64,000 bases of DNA from Paraphaeosphaeria minitans (lineage: Eukaryota; Ascomycota; Dothideomycetes; Pleosporales; Didymosphaeriaceae). The stretch lies in the NCBI GenBank assembly GCA_015832175.1, contig WJXW01000013.1, positions 1,054,001 through 1,118,000 on the forward strand, written 5' to 3'. Every line of letters starts with the position of its first letter. Positions within the stretch are counted from its first letter, which is position 1. The notes under the pieces are model-generated. The model was not told the DNA's origin. It saw only the letters and a program-made list of their open reading frames with translations, and made no database searches. This document shows, in pieces, positions 1 to 11,169 of this stretch. Position numbers and translations under genes: made by a program.

Positions 1-1746
1 CGTCGAGGTCGAGCTGTGGTTGGGTGGGACCGAAGGGATGATTGAAATCGAGCGGAAGGGTGGGGTACATGGAGTGGGAGGTGGGAATGGAGAGCATGGA
101 GAGGGATGACGTTGCGTGGGTGGCGAGGAGCTCCTTTGCGTTACGAATGTGCGAGAGTTCCTCTTCTTTGACCCATTTGCTTTCCCTGCCATGTCCGAAG
201 TTGGCAACGCGCCAGGTCATGCGGCCGGCTTCGTGGTTGTTGCGTGTCTGGCTGAAGCGCCAGAGGATTGTGAGCAGTCGGACTTGCTCGCCATCTTTGA
301 TGCCGTACATGTCTTGTGCGGCGGTCATGTTCTGTAGTTCTCTGCGGACCAGCTCTTCGTAGCGGGTGCGGGCAGCCAGTTCCTCCTGCGCTGACGCTTT
401 GCCTAGCAAGTCACCCAGCCTTTGCATCTGATGGACCCAGAACTTGGAGCCGAAGTGAACGTGCATTACGCCCTGCTCTGCATGGTACTCCTCCTGCGTG
501 CGTGTTTCCCTGACTTTCCCCTGTGCCCGATCTCCATCGGGTTGATCCGCCACCCGGCCGTTCTCAAAGAAGCGTGTTCGGCATTCTATCGAATCGTACA
601 GAGAAAGGTCGACTTGTGATTGGAGGTCAAAGGTAATGCTCAGGGTTGCTCCTGCGAGCCGCTCCATGGTCATAACCTTGATACTGGCATCGCAGATGAG
701 GACATGGTGATCCCTGAACTGTTCTGTCCGGTGAAATCGGAACTCGGGATATTGCTTGTGCCACGACGATATATCGGCGATGTGTAGGTCATCCAAGCGG
801 GGCTTGTTGTTGCTTAATTGAGTGAAATCATGGGCGTGACGCTTTGCCACTTCGACAAACATGTCGAAGTTGGCTACTGTATACGGAGAATCGTCATGGC
901 CAGATAGGAGCTTTGCAAGAGCGACTGAAGAAGGAAGGTAACCCATGTTCTGCTGTAAGCCTGAGTCGGTCTGTGAGTGGTCATACTTGGAAGATGCGTG
1001 TCGGTGCCGGTGATGGCCGAAGTGTGAGCCGTGACGTCCTCGGCCGCTGCGACCACCCATATCCTCGGTGGACATGTAAACCAAGACTGCTCTCCACGTC
1101 AGCGACCAGTGTTGCAGGCTCCATGACGCACTTACTCTGCGGCTGATCTGAAAGCATAGGCTTCAGCACCTGGATGTGACTTGAGACTTGCTTCCGTGTG
1201 CGGGGTTCGCCCGTGTCTCTGTGGATAGAGTCTGCTACCAACTCATTCCGGCCACGTAGTTGGCCATCTAACATTTGCTTTCGGCGGCCCATGGGTGGCC
1301 ATCGGACGAGAGCTGAGATTATCAGTTTGAGCACGGTAACCAGGTCGGACGAGCATACCTCTGAAGAAAGCTTCTTCGAGATGGTCTGGCCACCGCTGCT
1401 CCTTGTTGTCCTTGGCCGATGCTGTTTCCGAGGGTTGGCGATCACGGTACTTCTGGTATTTGTCGCAAGCCTTCAGCAGCTTCATGAGCCTCTTTGTCTC
1501 AAGATCGATCTGGGCTTCCGATTTGTCGCTGTTGAAATGAGAAGCCAGATTACCCGTAAAGTAACCACCTAAACGACCGGCATAGATGGGAGTGGGTGAG
1601 CGTTTGCATGAGGAAGCATCCTCGCTGTATTCGTGCCGCCTGTTTGCCGATCGCTCTTGCAACACTCGGCTTGGTATGTATGTATCAGTGTCTGGTAGGG
1701 CTGGCGCGTTAGAGGGAAGGACGCATGAACGATGATGTAGTTCCAT
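1..1746 (-). CDS. abaA: TEA/ATTS-domain transcription factor, AbaA/TEC1 family (3' end outside window)
   Basis: Sequence-specific DNA-binding regulator; AbaA/Tec1 proteins control conidiophore development or filamentation. Model: exon 1 1746-1359, intron 1358-1313 (GTATGC...CTCAG, branch AACTGAT), exon 2 1312-1136, intron 1135-1087 (GTAAGT...GCAG, branch GCTGAC), exon 3 1086 to beyond position 1. Splicing joins a complete TEA domain at about residues 118-181: WPDHLEEAFF, then PPMGRRKQML, GRNELVAD, and the recognition-helix signature RTRKQVSSHIQVL. Exon 3 stays open for about 361 codons and holds a region resembling the TEA-family C-terminal cofactor-binding fold (for example QVRLLTILWRFSQTRNNHE, FGSKFWVHQ). 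ATG 1746 is the first Met in the open frame. AbaA and TEC1 share this domain, so the symbol is tentative; the family call is secure. Confidence 0.9.
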
Positions 1747-2580
1747 TAGGAGGGAATGCTCGTAGATGAAAAGAATAGGAATCTAACAATGTCTGAAGGA
1801 AGGAACGTGGAGCGGTCGGAGCGAAGGAATGACTGAAGAGAATGGTATGGACGTGGCGAAGCCGAAGCAGCAATGTAGGAGCACATGAAGCGGTGATATA
1901 CAGCGAGTCTAGACGTCCGTCAGGAGGGCAGGATTCGCCTCTCACAAGGCACATCCGGTAACCACCAAAACGGAGCACACAGTCGCTGTGGTGACATAAC
2001 GTCGAGATGAAATTAGGCTAACACACTATAGAGTCAAGCGTCGACCGAACCATTTCGCTTGTCGATCGTATAATTACGCCCACGAGGTTTCCACCAAGTG
2101 GAATGATAACATTGCTGGTTTGGTTGCGATTAGCAAGGCGAGCAAGGGCATGGGCAACTGCCGAAGATCTATTTCATTGGAGCGAACTGGCTCACGCACT
2201 TTGTGCGAGGGAGACGAGGCACGGGAATGTTCTAAAGTCGAAGAATGTCAGCAAGCGTAAACAAAACTTCAACGTTACAGGCGTGGCAGTGAGCGTGCGA
2301 GACTGACTAATGTCTTTCACGTTTAAGACATAGGGAGCAAGGCAGCAACGCGGTGTGGTATCCATGCGTTTGATTTCAATCCTGTGCAGGTAGCAAGGTC
2401 TCCTGTCGCGGGTAGCGAAATTTCAAGACCGCGATGCCAAGCGTACGTGACGCTGATGTCTTAAGTATAGAGCGAAAGGGCGAGCCCTGAAAGCCTCGCG
2501 TCCTTAGTCATGACAGCAAGGGGTGGGTCAAGGGACCGTTTGGTATCGCGACGCACAATTTTACCAGGACGCGCTGCCGG
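1747..2580. other. Intergenic region: abaA-like promoter and MRD1 downstream region
   Basis: An 834 bp gap between the start of the TEA factor and the stop of MRD1, both on the minus strand. It should hold the TEA-factor promoter and 5' UTR and the MRD1 3' UTR. Short reading frames here have no recognisable motif and no splice context, and I see no tRNA-like clover or repeat. Confidence 0.5.
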
Positions 2581-5334
2581 CTAAGCTTCGTCTAGATCGT
2601 CGGTACCTGCAACATTAAACTTTTTCCGTCCGCCTGACGTCAAACGCTGCAGGGCAACTTTGTTCGCCTGCGAACCAACTTTCTGTTGCATCTTCTCCAG
2701 CTCCAGTTCTGGGTCGTCCGCCTCAGACTCAGCAAAGCTGAGAACAAGGTGTCTGCCCAGTAAATGAGTGCCACGAAGTTGGCTCATGGCATTGGCAGCA
2801 TCGCGCTTCGTCGAAAACTCGGCGAAGGCAAATCCACGAGAGGACGAATCGAATTTCTTCGGCACCCTGACCGAGCGCAAGGATCCGTAAGGGGCAAAGA
2901 GCGCGCGCACATCTTTCTTCTATATGCAGGTTAGAACGTGCAGCTTGGAATATCATGAAGGAGGGGTACGTACGGTAGCTTCGAAAGGCAAGTTCTTGAT
3001 AAGGATCTTTGTCCCCGCAGCCTTCTTGGCAGCGTCCTCCTTTCGTCGCTCTTCAGCAGCGTCAGCTCCTCTGTGCGAGGCTTGTATCTTGAGGCTATGG
3101 CCTTCAAGGCTATAGCCATCCATGGCTCGCAGCGCCGCAGAAGCTGTTTCGGAGCTACTGAAGTCCACGAATCCATAACCGAGCGAGAGTACACCACGCT
3201 TGGGGTCGATCTTGGTTCGAACGACCGCACTGCGAAACCCACCCAATGGCTTGAATGTCTCAGAAAGCTTCTGTGTCGTGGTCGTAAAGTTCAAGTTTTT
3301 CACGTGTAGTGTAACCGTGTTGGTCGATTCTGGCTCCTCTTCAAACAAGTCCTGGGCAGACAATACTGCGCCAGGCTTATCAGAAGCTGCAGTGGGGGCA
3401 GTTGCTGTCGCGCTTATCGCGCCTTCCTTGAAAAGATCTTTAGGTGCCTTTTCGAGGTATAAGATGGAGTCCTTCATCTTCTTGTATGATAGAGACATGA
3501 ATGCAGACTTTGCTTGCCCTGCGTTCGCGAACTCCAAGATGGCAGTCATGCCTGTGGGTGGCATCAAGAACCTGCGAATGGTGCCATGCTCCTCGAAAAG
3601 TTGCCGTACCTCGTCTGAATTCACTCCATGGGGAATATTTTTGACAAGGATAGCAACGTCACCCTTTGCGCTTCTCTTGAATGCTTCAAGGTCCACACCG
3701 TTTTTCGTAAAGTACCCCTTAGTCTCCTGGATGATGTGTGCTTCAGCATGGGCTTGCTTGACCGCAGCATCCGCAGAAGTGGGATCCAAGAGCTCAGCCT
3801 TGCTGATGTTGAGACGCTCCGCCACGGTTGACAGCACGGCATCAGTGTTGAGATACAGCGAGTTCCAGTTGAAAGTCGCCGCGGAGGCATTCTTCTTCCT
3901 GAGCACTTCCTTCTGTTTCTTAAGTGGCAGCTTCGATATGGCAAACTCATCGAGTGCGTCGTTGCGTTTTGCCTTGCCCGAGATGATGTGGAGCAGTCTT
4001 CCTTGGAAGATAGTACCATCATTGTCAAGATACGCTTCCACCGCCTGGTCAGGATCCTCGAATTGCACGAATGCGAATCCTTTGCCCTTTCCGTCGACCT
4101 TCTTCGTTGGGACATGGACCTTGTATTGTCAGTAAATTGGCCAGAAATAATAGCAGTTTAAGGCAGGGCTGGGGGTCGCCAATTTCAGATAAGAGACACA
4201 TCTACTAAAATAGTCTCCAAGTCAACCTCATTTGCAAAAGCATCAGTTGTCCCTATCATGATATTCATCACATGGCGGGGGTGGGAAAGAATGTATGCAA
4301 GCCTACCTCTTCGAGTGTGCCAAACTTGGCAAACTGTTCCCGTATGTCATCTTCAGTAATGTCGTAGTGAAGATTCCTCAGAAACAGTCGGCCAGTCTGG
4401 CGCACCTTGTCCTCTTCCGTCGGCGCAGCATCTTCATCCTGAGCTTCTTCTGCTGGTGCAGGCTCGGGCTGAGCGACTTCAGCTTCAGGCTGCTTCTCAA
4501 TCGTATCCGCGTCGTGCTTGACCGCTGGCGGTAACGATGGGATGTCTTCGTCCTCCTCCACAAGATCAAGTACTCGATTTGTCCGTGACCGGAGCCAGTC
4601 AGCATCTGAGACAGGGCCAGCATCAGCAACAGGCGCATCAGGGAGCTCCTCGAAATCGTCAACCTGTTTGGGAGCGTCGTGGGCGTGGGACATGATCGAT
4701 TCAGGCTCCACTGCAGGTTCCACTACCGGTGACGGTATTTGCTCCACAGTCTTCGGCTTCTTCGACAGCACCTGATACTCATCTTCGCTCTCGCCTTCCG
4801 GAATGACAATTTCTTCGGCTGGCTCCACAACAGGCGCAGACTGCACCCCCAGTTGTGGGTCATCGTTCGCCCACGCCTTCTGTTTTGAGGGTATTTGCAT
4901 TACGTTAAGAAACTCCTTCAGCTTCGGGTCCTTCTCAACGTCCTCGCGTTTCCGCTTGAGGTTGATCTCTTGCTGTGGTTGTACGTAGGCATCGTCTCTC
5001 GGGGCACTCTGGTCGTACTTTTGCTGTCGACGCGATTTGGGCAGTTCCTTGTCCGCGATCTAGTGCTATCGTAAGTGCAATCCAGTGCTGTGCTTCGTAG
5101 GCTACTTACAGCTCTCGCGGGCTCAGCAAAAATCTTGGACATGCGGATGAAAGACTTGTTGAAGTATTTGATCGCGTTGGAAGCATCTTCTGGCGTCTTG
5201 TATCCGACGTAGCCAATGCGACGAGCGGGGAAGTACTTGACGTCCGTGACGGGGAATTTGGAGAAGTGTTTACGAACATCGTCCTCCGAGAACTTCGGCG
5301 GCAGACCGCGTACGAATATGCGCGAGGTCTCCAT
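2581..5334 (-). CDS. MRD1: Multiple RNA-binding domain-containing protein 1 (MRD1), five RRMs
   Basis: Nucleolar U3-associated factor needed for 18S rRNA maturation and release of U3 from pre-rRNA. Exons: 5334-5110, 5059-4307, 4119-2974, 2919-2581, all joined in phase 0, giving about 820 aa, the usual MRD1 length. Introns are 50 nt (GTAAGT...CTAG), 187 nt (GTAGGC...ACAAG, branch ACTGAC) and 54 nt (GTACGT...ATATAG, branch CTAAC). RRM1 is residues 1-75 (RIFVRGLPP...RRIGYVGYK); RRM2 about 299-376 (RLFLRNLHYD, KGKGFAFVQF); RRM3 about 480-555 (ILVKNIPHG); RRM4 about 595-675 (LHVKNLNF, GYGFVDF); RRM5 about 696-775 (ILIKNLPFEAT, RGFAFAEF). An acidic Glu/Asp/Pro-rich linker lies between RRM1 and RRM2. 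RRM order and spacing match MRD1/RBM19. The 187 nt intron is long for this locus; its AAG acceptor is the least certain junction. Confidence 0.95.
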
Positions 5335-5612
5335 AGCTATTGTTGTTCTCTCTTGTGGCCTGCACTAAATGTGAGAGAGGTGTGAAGGTTGCTGGCCGCG
5401 ATTTCCCAAATTTTCTAGCTAGCGGGCCCAAGCGAAGACGCTCGGTCGCACCTGCCGCGTTGTGCGCCAAGGCCGCGGTTCTCCTGCGCCAGCCCTGCGA
5501 CATCAACACTCCACAAGCCCCCATACATCGCATACCACTGCTCGCCTAGTCTGCTCGCTGGGCTAAATCACCGTTCAATCTTATCATTCGGACCGCCCCA
5601 GCAGATTTCACC
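5335..5612. promoter_or_regulatory. Shared divergent promoter between MRD1 and dynein light chain
   Basis: Only 278 bp separate the MRD1 start codon (minus) from the LC8 start codon (plus), so both promoters and 5' UTRs must fit here. The stretch is GC-rich in its centre and pyrimidine-rich near the LC8 ATG. No clear TATA element is seen. The promoter role is inferred from gene orientation only. Confidence 0.55.
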
Positions 5613-6223
5613 ATGGCGAGCGAGAAAGACCTTCCGATCAAGCAAGAAGGTACGGGTGTACAGATGTTGTGTATCCTGAAGTTCAATTGACCACTAACAC
5701 GTGCACAGCGCAGATCAAGTCTGCGGATATGGTAATGGGATTTCGCTGTACAGATTCCGCACCTTTTCTGACTGTCTGAGCCAGAGCGATGAGATGCAGC
5801 AGGAGGCCATCGAAGTTGGTATGGAACCCTTTGGAAGGCGCCTAAATACAAACTGACAGCCAGCAGCCCAGACCGCCATGGACCAATTCTCCATCGAAAA
5901 GGTGTGATTTGAGAGGCTGTTGAGCATTTATTGGAAGACTGACTGCCGCTAGGACATTGCTCAGTACATCAAGAAGGAGGTGAGCTTTCGTATCGCGTCG
6001 TCTTCTTGTTCTGCGCTGATATTGATACAGTTCGATAGCCGCAAGGGTGCAACGTGGCACTGCATAGTGGGTAGGAACTTTGGAAGCTTCGTGACTCACG
6101 GTACGCAAATGCATTGACAATGACAACATGCATAGATGTCTAACTAAGTCCTGCACAGAGACCAAGCACTTCATCTACTTCTACCTTGGACACTGCGCCA
6201 TCCTACTCTTCAAGACTCAGTAA
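5613..6223 (+). CDS. Dynein light chain, LC8/DYNLL type
   Basis: LC8 dimers bind dynein intermediate chain and many other partners as a dimerisation hub. Seven exons: 5613-5649, 5709-5731, 5785-5818, 5867-5901, 5953-5979, 6031-6100, 6159-6223. Together they give a 96-residue protein, the normal LC8 size. Landmarks: [13 protein letters not shown] in exons 3-4, [16 protein letters not shown] across exons 4-6, the hallmark [20 protein letters not shown], and a C-terminal [14 protein letters not shown]. Every intron is 48-59 nt with a GT donor and an AG acceptor, and all junctions keep phase. For exon 4 a CAG acceptor at 5864-5866 was preferred over one three bases upstream because it preserves the family spacing (EVAQ rather than EVAAQ). 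The conserved protein broken into seven tiny exons explains why no single long reading frame is visible. Confidence 0.95.
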
Positions 6224-7028
6224 GCACATTTGCAATGGACTCGGGAACTCGCTCTGAACACTGGATACCCTACTTGCTTTCGGCCTTGTTTGATATCTTT
6301 ATCACGCCTTACACTCACGCCAACCCTAGGCTATAAGATGTGTCGCCTTCCGAAGTCCCCGGACCCCGGATCTGAGGTCCTCCAAGATGTGGGAATGGAG
6401 TGACGCATTGGCCGGATTGCAAAGGACCTTTTGATATGACCGACACGAGTCTCCTTTCCCAAAACTGTGTCTAAGAGCAGGTATATACCTAATGGAATAA
6501 TCTATATCTCAGAGCCACATACACACATCAATGTTTCAGTCCTGTTGTCGAGTCGTATGTACCCGCAGTAATTCGGAAGGTAGCAGAAGTGATAGATGGG
6601 TTTTGAACATTCCAACAATATCAAGTGATCACGCGTTGCTGCGTAAGATACCGAACGACTTGCATCATATATGCGCAAATTACTATAGACTACCCCGCGA
6701 CGCGTGTGTAGTGCATGCCAAAGGATCGGGTTGGCGCTACACCTGGCCAAGTGTGGCGGAGCTTCATGGCGCCAAGTAGGGTTGTCGTCATGCTCCGCGT
6801 TCCGGCATACACGTTTCCCCAGCTCTTGCCGCAATACTCGTCACACATTACACACACCTTTCACCTGCTCAGACACATCTTTCTTTCACGCAGCACACTC
6901 CCTGACACCTGCGCAACCCGATATTTACTTGCGACATCCATCCCCGAGCTCCATCTATCGCGCGCATACGGCACCTTGCCCACGCTTCCACCCACACCAA
7001 GCATCGTATCAGCGCACCTACTGCAATC
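6224..7028. other. Intergenic region between LC8 gene and zinc-ribbon gene
   Basis: An 805 bp gap containing the LC8 3' UTR and the promoter of the next gene. From about 6835 to 7028 the plus strand becomes strongly C/T-rich, as is common just upstream of fungal start codons. Overlapping frames here have no recognisable protein features. No RNA gene is apparent. Confidence 0.5.
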
Positions 7029-7465
7029 ATGTTTTTCTTTTTCACATGCGGAACGCACAGTACGACCTCTTTCCCCGCCCTCCCTTCCTCTCTCTCTCTT
7101 TCTATCTCTCAAACTAACTCCCCACCCCAGCATTCACATCCGCTCTCAAAGGCGCTGAAGGCCTGACCTTCCAATGTCAAAACTGCGGCAACCATTCGGC
7201 GCGCCCGATGAAGCGCTGGGAATGGTTCACCTTCTGCTTCGTCCCCGTCATTCCATTCAGCCTCAAACCCTACAAGGAGCTCGGCTGCCATATTTGCAAC
7301 TTCTGGCAGGACGTCAAGTACCGGCCGGACGTGCAGGCGCAGATCGGCGGAGCGAAAGAAGTTCCGCCGCAGGGACAGGGATACCAGATGGGCGGGCATG
7401 AGCAGGGCACAGGGAAGCCTGGGTATGGGCCGCCGCCGGCCGGGGTGCCGCATCAGTATCAGTAG
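7029..7465 (+). CDS. Small zinc-ribbon protein (zinc-ribbon_15-like)
   Basis: Two exons, 7029-7059 and 7131-7465, flank a 71 nt intron (GTACGA...CCCCAG, strong pyrimidine tract, branch ACTAAC). The product is 121 aa. It begins with the phenylalanine run MFFFFTCGT, followed by a zinc ribbon made of CQNC (about residues 27-30) and CHIC (about 64-67). Between them is the family core EWFTFCFVPVIPFS. The C-terminal third is low-complexity Gly/Pro/Gln (GQGYQMGGHEQGTG) and probably disordered. This pattern matches the fungal 'zinc-ribbon 15 domain' family, of unknown biochemical role. The frame is continuous across the splice (phase 1). I do not assign a function beyond metal binding. Confidence 0.85.
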
Positions 7466-8017
7466 GGCAGATCCCGACAGGTGAAAAAGACGGTGAAGGT
7501 GGAGCAGACGTTGAGGTTGGCACTAGCTGAGAGACGGAGGATTTGCACGAGGCCCAGGTTGGGACATAGGCTGCGGCTCAGGATCAAGGAGTGCCAGGGC
7601 CAGTGGATGCGCGGTGAGAGCAACATCTGCGCCTTCTTCTCGCACAGGTTGGTGTAATGCGGCGACAGAGGAGAGGCCTAGACGACCCTTTTCTTTGTGT
7701 CTTCAAAGCCACGCTGAGCGTTGGATATTGGGAGCACGGCATGGCGTTGGAGGGATATCATATACCAGGTTGCTTTTTCTTCATCATTGACATATTTCAA
7801 TTCGCCATCCATTCACCCCGTTTCGATGTCCAAGGGTCCCGCTATCTGAAATGATATGTTCCGTGGTAACTCGCCGTGTAATACACGTCTAGTTTCCTGA
7901 TAGGATAACGTAGTTAGGCATGTCACAAAGTCTTTAAGAGTCTGAGCTCTTCTTTCAAGGCTCTGTGGTCATATTTGCGATTGGATAATTGCTCTGCCAC
8001 AACCTTGGTCATGTCTA
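7466..8017. other. Convergent intergenic region (two 3' UTRs)
   Basis: A 552 bp gap between the stop codons of two convergently transcribed genes (zinc ribbon plus, omega-amidase minus). It presumably contains both 3' UTRs and polyadenylation sites. I find no gene or repeat in it. Confidence 0.5.
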
Positions 8018-8938
8018 TTACTCCTTAAAACTCCCCCCCTCGCTCACATCCGGGTACACATCGAATCTCCTCTGCGTGTACAGCGGGATCCCCTTCCTAA
8101 CCTCCTCAATCCTGCCCGCCTTCAACTCCTGCACCACAATCCCTTCCTTCTCGTCCAGCTGCTCCAGCACCTCCGCGTTCGGGTCCACAACCATGCTGTG
8201 TCCCCATGCATTATAATCCGCCTCCATGTCGCGACTCGGACTGCACAGTCCGACAAACACCTGATTATCCATCGCCCGCGCACGCGCCTGCAACTCCCAG
8301 TGCAGCGCGCCCGTCGTCATGTTGAACGCGCCGGGGTAAAGTAGTAAGAACGCGCCCTTGCGCGCGGCAATGGTCGCGAGTTCGGGGAAGCGAATGTCAT
8401 AGCATATCGCGATGGCTATCTTGCCGTACTCGGGGATGTCGACTAGCGTAATCTTGTTGCCTGGAGAGAGCACATCGCTCTCCTTGAACTTGATTTTTCC
8501 CGGAATGTCGATATCAAAGAGGTGCACTTTGCGGTGCGTGGCCAATAGCTCGCCGCTCGGCGCGAAGGTGAGGTTCGTGTTGTACCACTTCTTTCCATGC
8601 GTCCCTTGTCCACTTTTAGCGCCGTCCTCTTCGACAAGCTCCGGTATGCTTCCACCGACGATGTATGCATTTGCTTCCTTCGCGAGCTTCGACAGTGCAT
8701 GGAAAGTGGGCGACTGGTTTTCGGTAGGCGGCGAGGGGAGCAGCGTCTCGGCGTACTGCGGGAAGTACTTCGTTCCGTAGGGGCTGTTGAAACATTCGGG
8801 GAGGACGACGATCTTTGCGCCGCGCTCGGTAGCCTCGAGGACCTTTGTGCGCGCGTGCGAGAGGTTGTGCGCTTTGTCGGCGGTGCAGGCGAGCTGGACG
8901 AGGGCGACCTTGACGGATTGTTTGAGCAGCGACGCCAT
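8018..8938 (-). CDS. NIT3: Omega-amidase / nitrilase-superfamily hydrolase (NIT2/NIT3-like)
   Basis: Hydrolyses alpha-ketoglutaramate and related omega-amides to the keto acid and ammonia, a metabolite-salvage step after glutamine transamination. An intronless 306-residue frame covers the whole fold. The catalytic triad of the superfamily is visible: Glu48 in VVLPECFNSPYG, Lys137 in HRKVHLFDID, and the nucleophile Cys179 in IAIAICYDIRFPEL. Further landmarks are YPGAFNMTTG and AWGHSMVVDP. Length and motifs agree with yeast Nit3 and human NIT2 rather than with plant or bacterial nitrilases, which are longer. There is no obvious organelle-targeting peptide. The start at 8938 (MASLLKQSVKVALVQL) places the first beta strand immediately after the Met, as in homologues. 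Confidence 0.95.
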   Translation of the reverse strand: MASLLKQSVKVALVQLACTADKAHNLSHARTKVLEATERGAKIVVLPECFNSPYGTKYFPQYAETLLPSPPTENQSPTFHALSKLAKEANAYIVGGSIPELVEEDGAKSGQGTHGKKWYNTNLTFAPSGELLATHRKVHLFDIDIPGKIKFKESDVLSPGNKITLVDIPEYGKIAIAICYDIRFPELATIAARKGAFLLLYPGAFNMTTGALHWELQARARAMDNQVFVGLCSPSRDMEADYNAWGHSMVVDPNAEVLEQLDEKEGIVVQELKAGRIEEVRKGIPLYTQRRFDVYPDVSEGGSFKE

Positions 8939-9591
8939 GGTGGCAGCTATGGGGGAGGCTGAGAGGGGAGGACGAAGTAGTGGGAAAGAGGCGGTTCAGG
9001 GCGGCTTAGAGTGGGATGAGGACATGTTTGGCTGATGGTGGGGAAGGAGAGCTCTGTGAGGTTGACCGTCAGCGGATAGGCCTCGGCTATACTTGCCAGG
9101 TGTGATGTAGCATGTGGTGCTCTCAACACCACCTCCACCGTGGACATGACCACGGCGATTCGGTATCGGCTTCAAGTTGTTGAACCTAAAATAACCCCAA
9201 TTCACCCAAGATTAAACGCGAGGGATCCGACTAGACCTGACCTTCGATCCGGTACATGAACAACACCGGCCTCCCATTGAACTTGACAACTTGGGATTTG
9301 GAATGCAGGGTCTTGGATCAAGCGCTCACGGCGTAAGCATGATAGCCTCTACCCAGTAAGAAAAGATTTCAGGGTTTGTCCGGAAGTATACGAGTACGGG
9401 AATGTAGTAATTGCGTGCAGACGACGTCACTGCAGATATCCCTTCTTAATAACATATTGTTGCGTACCTACAGGCGCAGGTGCAAAAGAGACTTCTATCA
9501 CACGTACGCGATAGATAATCTATATACCTTTGGGACCTTGTTTCCAAACATATGACATGGAACACATCGAGTGAACGCCTGAGCTGACGTT
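8939..9591. other. Upstream region of omega-amidase gene; degenerate sequence
   Basis: About 650 bp without a supported gene. The first 200 bp should contain the omega-amidase promoter (pyrimidine-rich on the minus strand). The remainder, up to the beta-galactosidase remnant, is interrupted by stops in all frames. It does not encode the missing N-terminal part of that gene. Confidence 0.45.
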
Positions 9592-10373
9592 AGAACCCAT
9601 TCCAGTCGCTGGTCAGAGCTGGCGACATTAAGATTGCAAACCTCACACTACCTATACCGAAGCTGATCAAGGGGAATAACTACGTACTGACTGTGCTTTC
9701 CGACCACATGGGCCATAACGGGAACTGGTTCGTCGGCTACAATGAGATGAAGACGCCGCGCGGGATCATAGGATATGATTTCCGAGGCCACACGCCTCCG
9801 AAAAATGGCACGTCGCGCGTGCTCGACGGCATGAAGTGGAAGATTACGGGCAACCTCGGTGGCGAGGACTTCCAAGGTGGACGGCGAGGCTCGCTCAATG
9901 AGGGCGCTCTCTGGGTTGAGCGAAACGGTTACAATCTTCCTGGGGCACCGACTGAGTCTTGGGAAGCGAGCAAAGGACCCTCAACGGCGCTGCAGAAGCC
10001 GGGTGTGACGTTTTACACCGCCACATTCACCCTCGCCATCCCACTCTCCATCGATGTTCCCCTCTCCTTCGTCTTCTACGGCGATGCCTTCAACGGGAAG
10101 AGGAAAGACTGGAGGGCGCAGCTGTGGGTGAATGGGTATCATTTTGGGAAGTTTGCAAACGGCATTGGGCCGTAGAAGAGGTTTCCTGTCCCACAGGGAA
10201 TATTGAATTATAGTGGTGAGAACACATTAGGTGTGAGTATCTGGGCGTTGGAAAAGGAGGGTGAAATGCCGAAAGACTTTGAAATGGTAAGCGGGATGGC
10301 TGTGGAGAGTGGGTTTGGGGATGTGGAGTTGAATCCGATGGATGGGTGGGTGGAGAGGGAAGGATCGTATTAA
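9592..10373 (+). pseudogene. GH35 beta-galactosidase, C-terminal remnant with premature TAG
   Basis: The open frame from about 9592 encodes the C-terminal jelly-roll part of a fungal family-35 beta-galactosidase: NNYVLTVLSDHMGHNGNWFV, MKTPRGIIGYDF, WKITGNLGGEDF, LNEGALWVERNGY, TFYTATF, PLSFVFYGD and AQLWVNGYHFGKFANGIGP. At 10173-10175 a TAG interrupts the frame, then the same frame continues with the conserved ending RFPVPQGILNYSGEN and VSIWALEKEG to TAA at 10371-10373. In the family this position is normally Gln (GPQT), so TAG is one C-to-T change at a CpA site. The first roughly 700 residues, including the catalytic TIM barrel, are absent: stops close the frame just upstream and no homologous exon is found between 8939 and 9591. 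Family enzymes are about 1000 aa, so this is a dead fragment beside the repeat block. Confidence 0.85.
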
Positions 10374-11169
10374 GTGGGAGCTGATGGGGAAAGAGGGTCG
10401 CGGCTTGGCTTGCGGCTTCGGACACAATAATTCGTACACCGAAGTTGCACTTCACTTATCCTAGCGACGATACACGCGGGAGGTCTCAGCTGTATGATTC
10501 TTGCCATCTGTGAAATACGGTATAGCGCCGCGGGCACCAACACTTGGGCCCTAGTTAAGAATTATGAGCGTAAGACACTTGGACGAATGGGGGATCTCGC
10601 TAGGTTTGATGAACAGAGGAAGCCTTGCGGTTGTTTTGGTCCCAATTGAGATGGTGTCTATCGTGCAGGACTATAGATTACTGCATGTCGCAACCTCACC
10701 CCTCCACGAAGATATCACAACACGACATGTCGCTGAGGACGATGAATCCAGCACTCATAATCTCCTATACCCCCACATACACCGAAAACAACGTCTAAGT
10801 TTCCAAAACCTTGGACAGGATTGTATCATGCCCTCAAAGTCCCCAGCACCGTCACACCGTCACACTCAACATCTACTCTCGTCAAATCATGAATGCAAAC
10901 CAATCAGGGCATATATGCGCTCGCAGAAGAGCCTTGTTCTAGATCATACCGGGATCTTCGCATGCGCATTCAAGACTACTGGAAAGTGGTCACGTTGTGA
11001 ACTTCACTACATGTTAGCACAAATTTATGTACCAAGAGTTTCCATTTGGCGCCCATGCCTTGCTACAACGGAGATGACGATATTCCCATGTGATTGGCAA
11101 TGTTCATTGATTGCACATGCGACTACACTTCACACAAAGTCCGGCACACAGCAACCAGCGCGGCCAACA
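10374..11169. other. Non-coding transition zone; one unsupported long reading frame
   Basis: About 800 bp between the beta-galactosidase remnant and the AT-rich block. A plus-strand frame of 222 codons (10564-11232) runs through it. It has no domain, signal peptide, membrane segment or compositional bias typical of a protein, and it ends inside the CCGTAC-type repeats. I treat it as a chance frame, though a lineage-specific protein cannot be excluded without expression data. Confidence 0.4.

Noticed and set aside
2103..2306. Small plus-strand frame upstream of MRD1's stop
   Set aside because: No motif or splice support; expected by chance in balanced-composition intergenic DNA.
9240..9330. 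Short minus-strand frame with a glycosidase-like phrase (NGRPVLFMYRI)
   Set aside because: Fewer than 30 codons between stops and no second conserved block; too short to support a gene relic.
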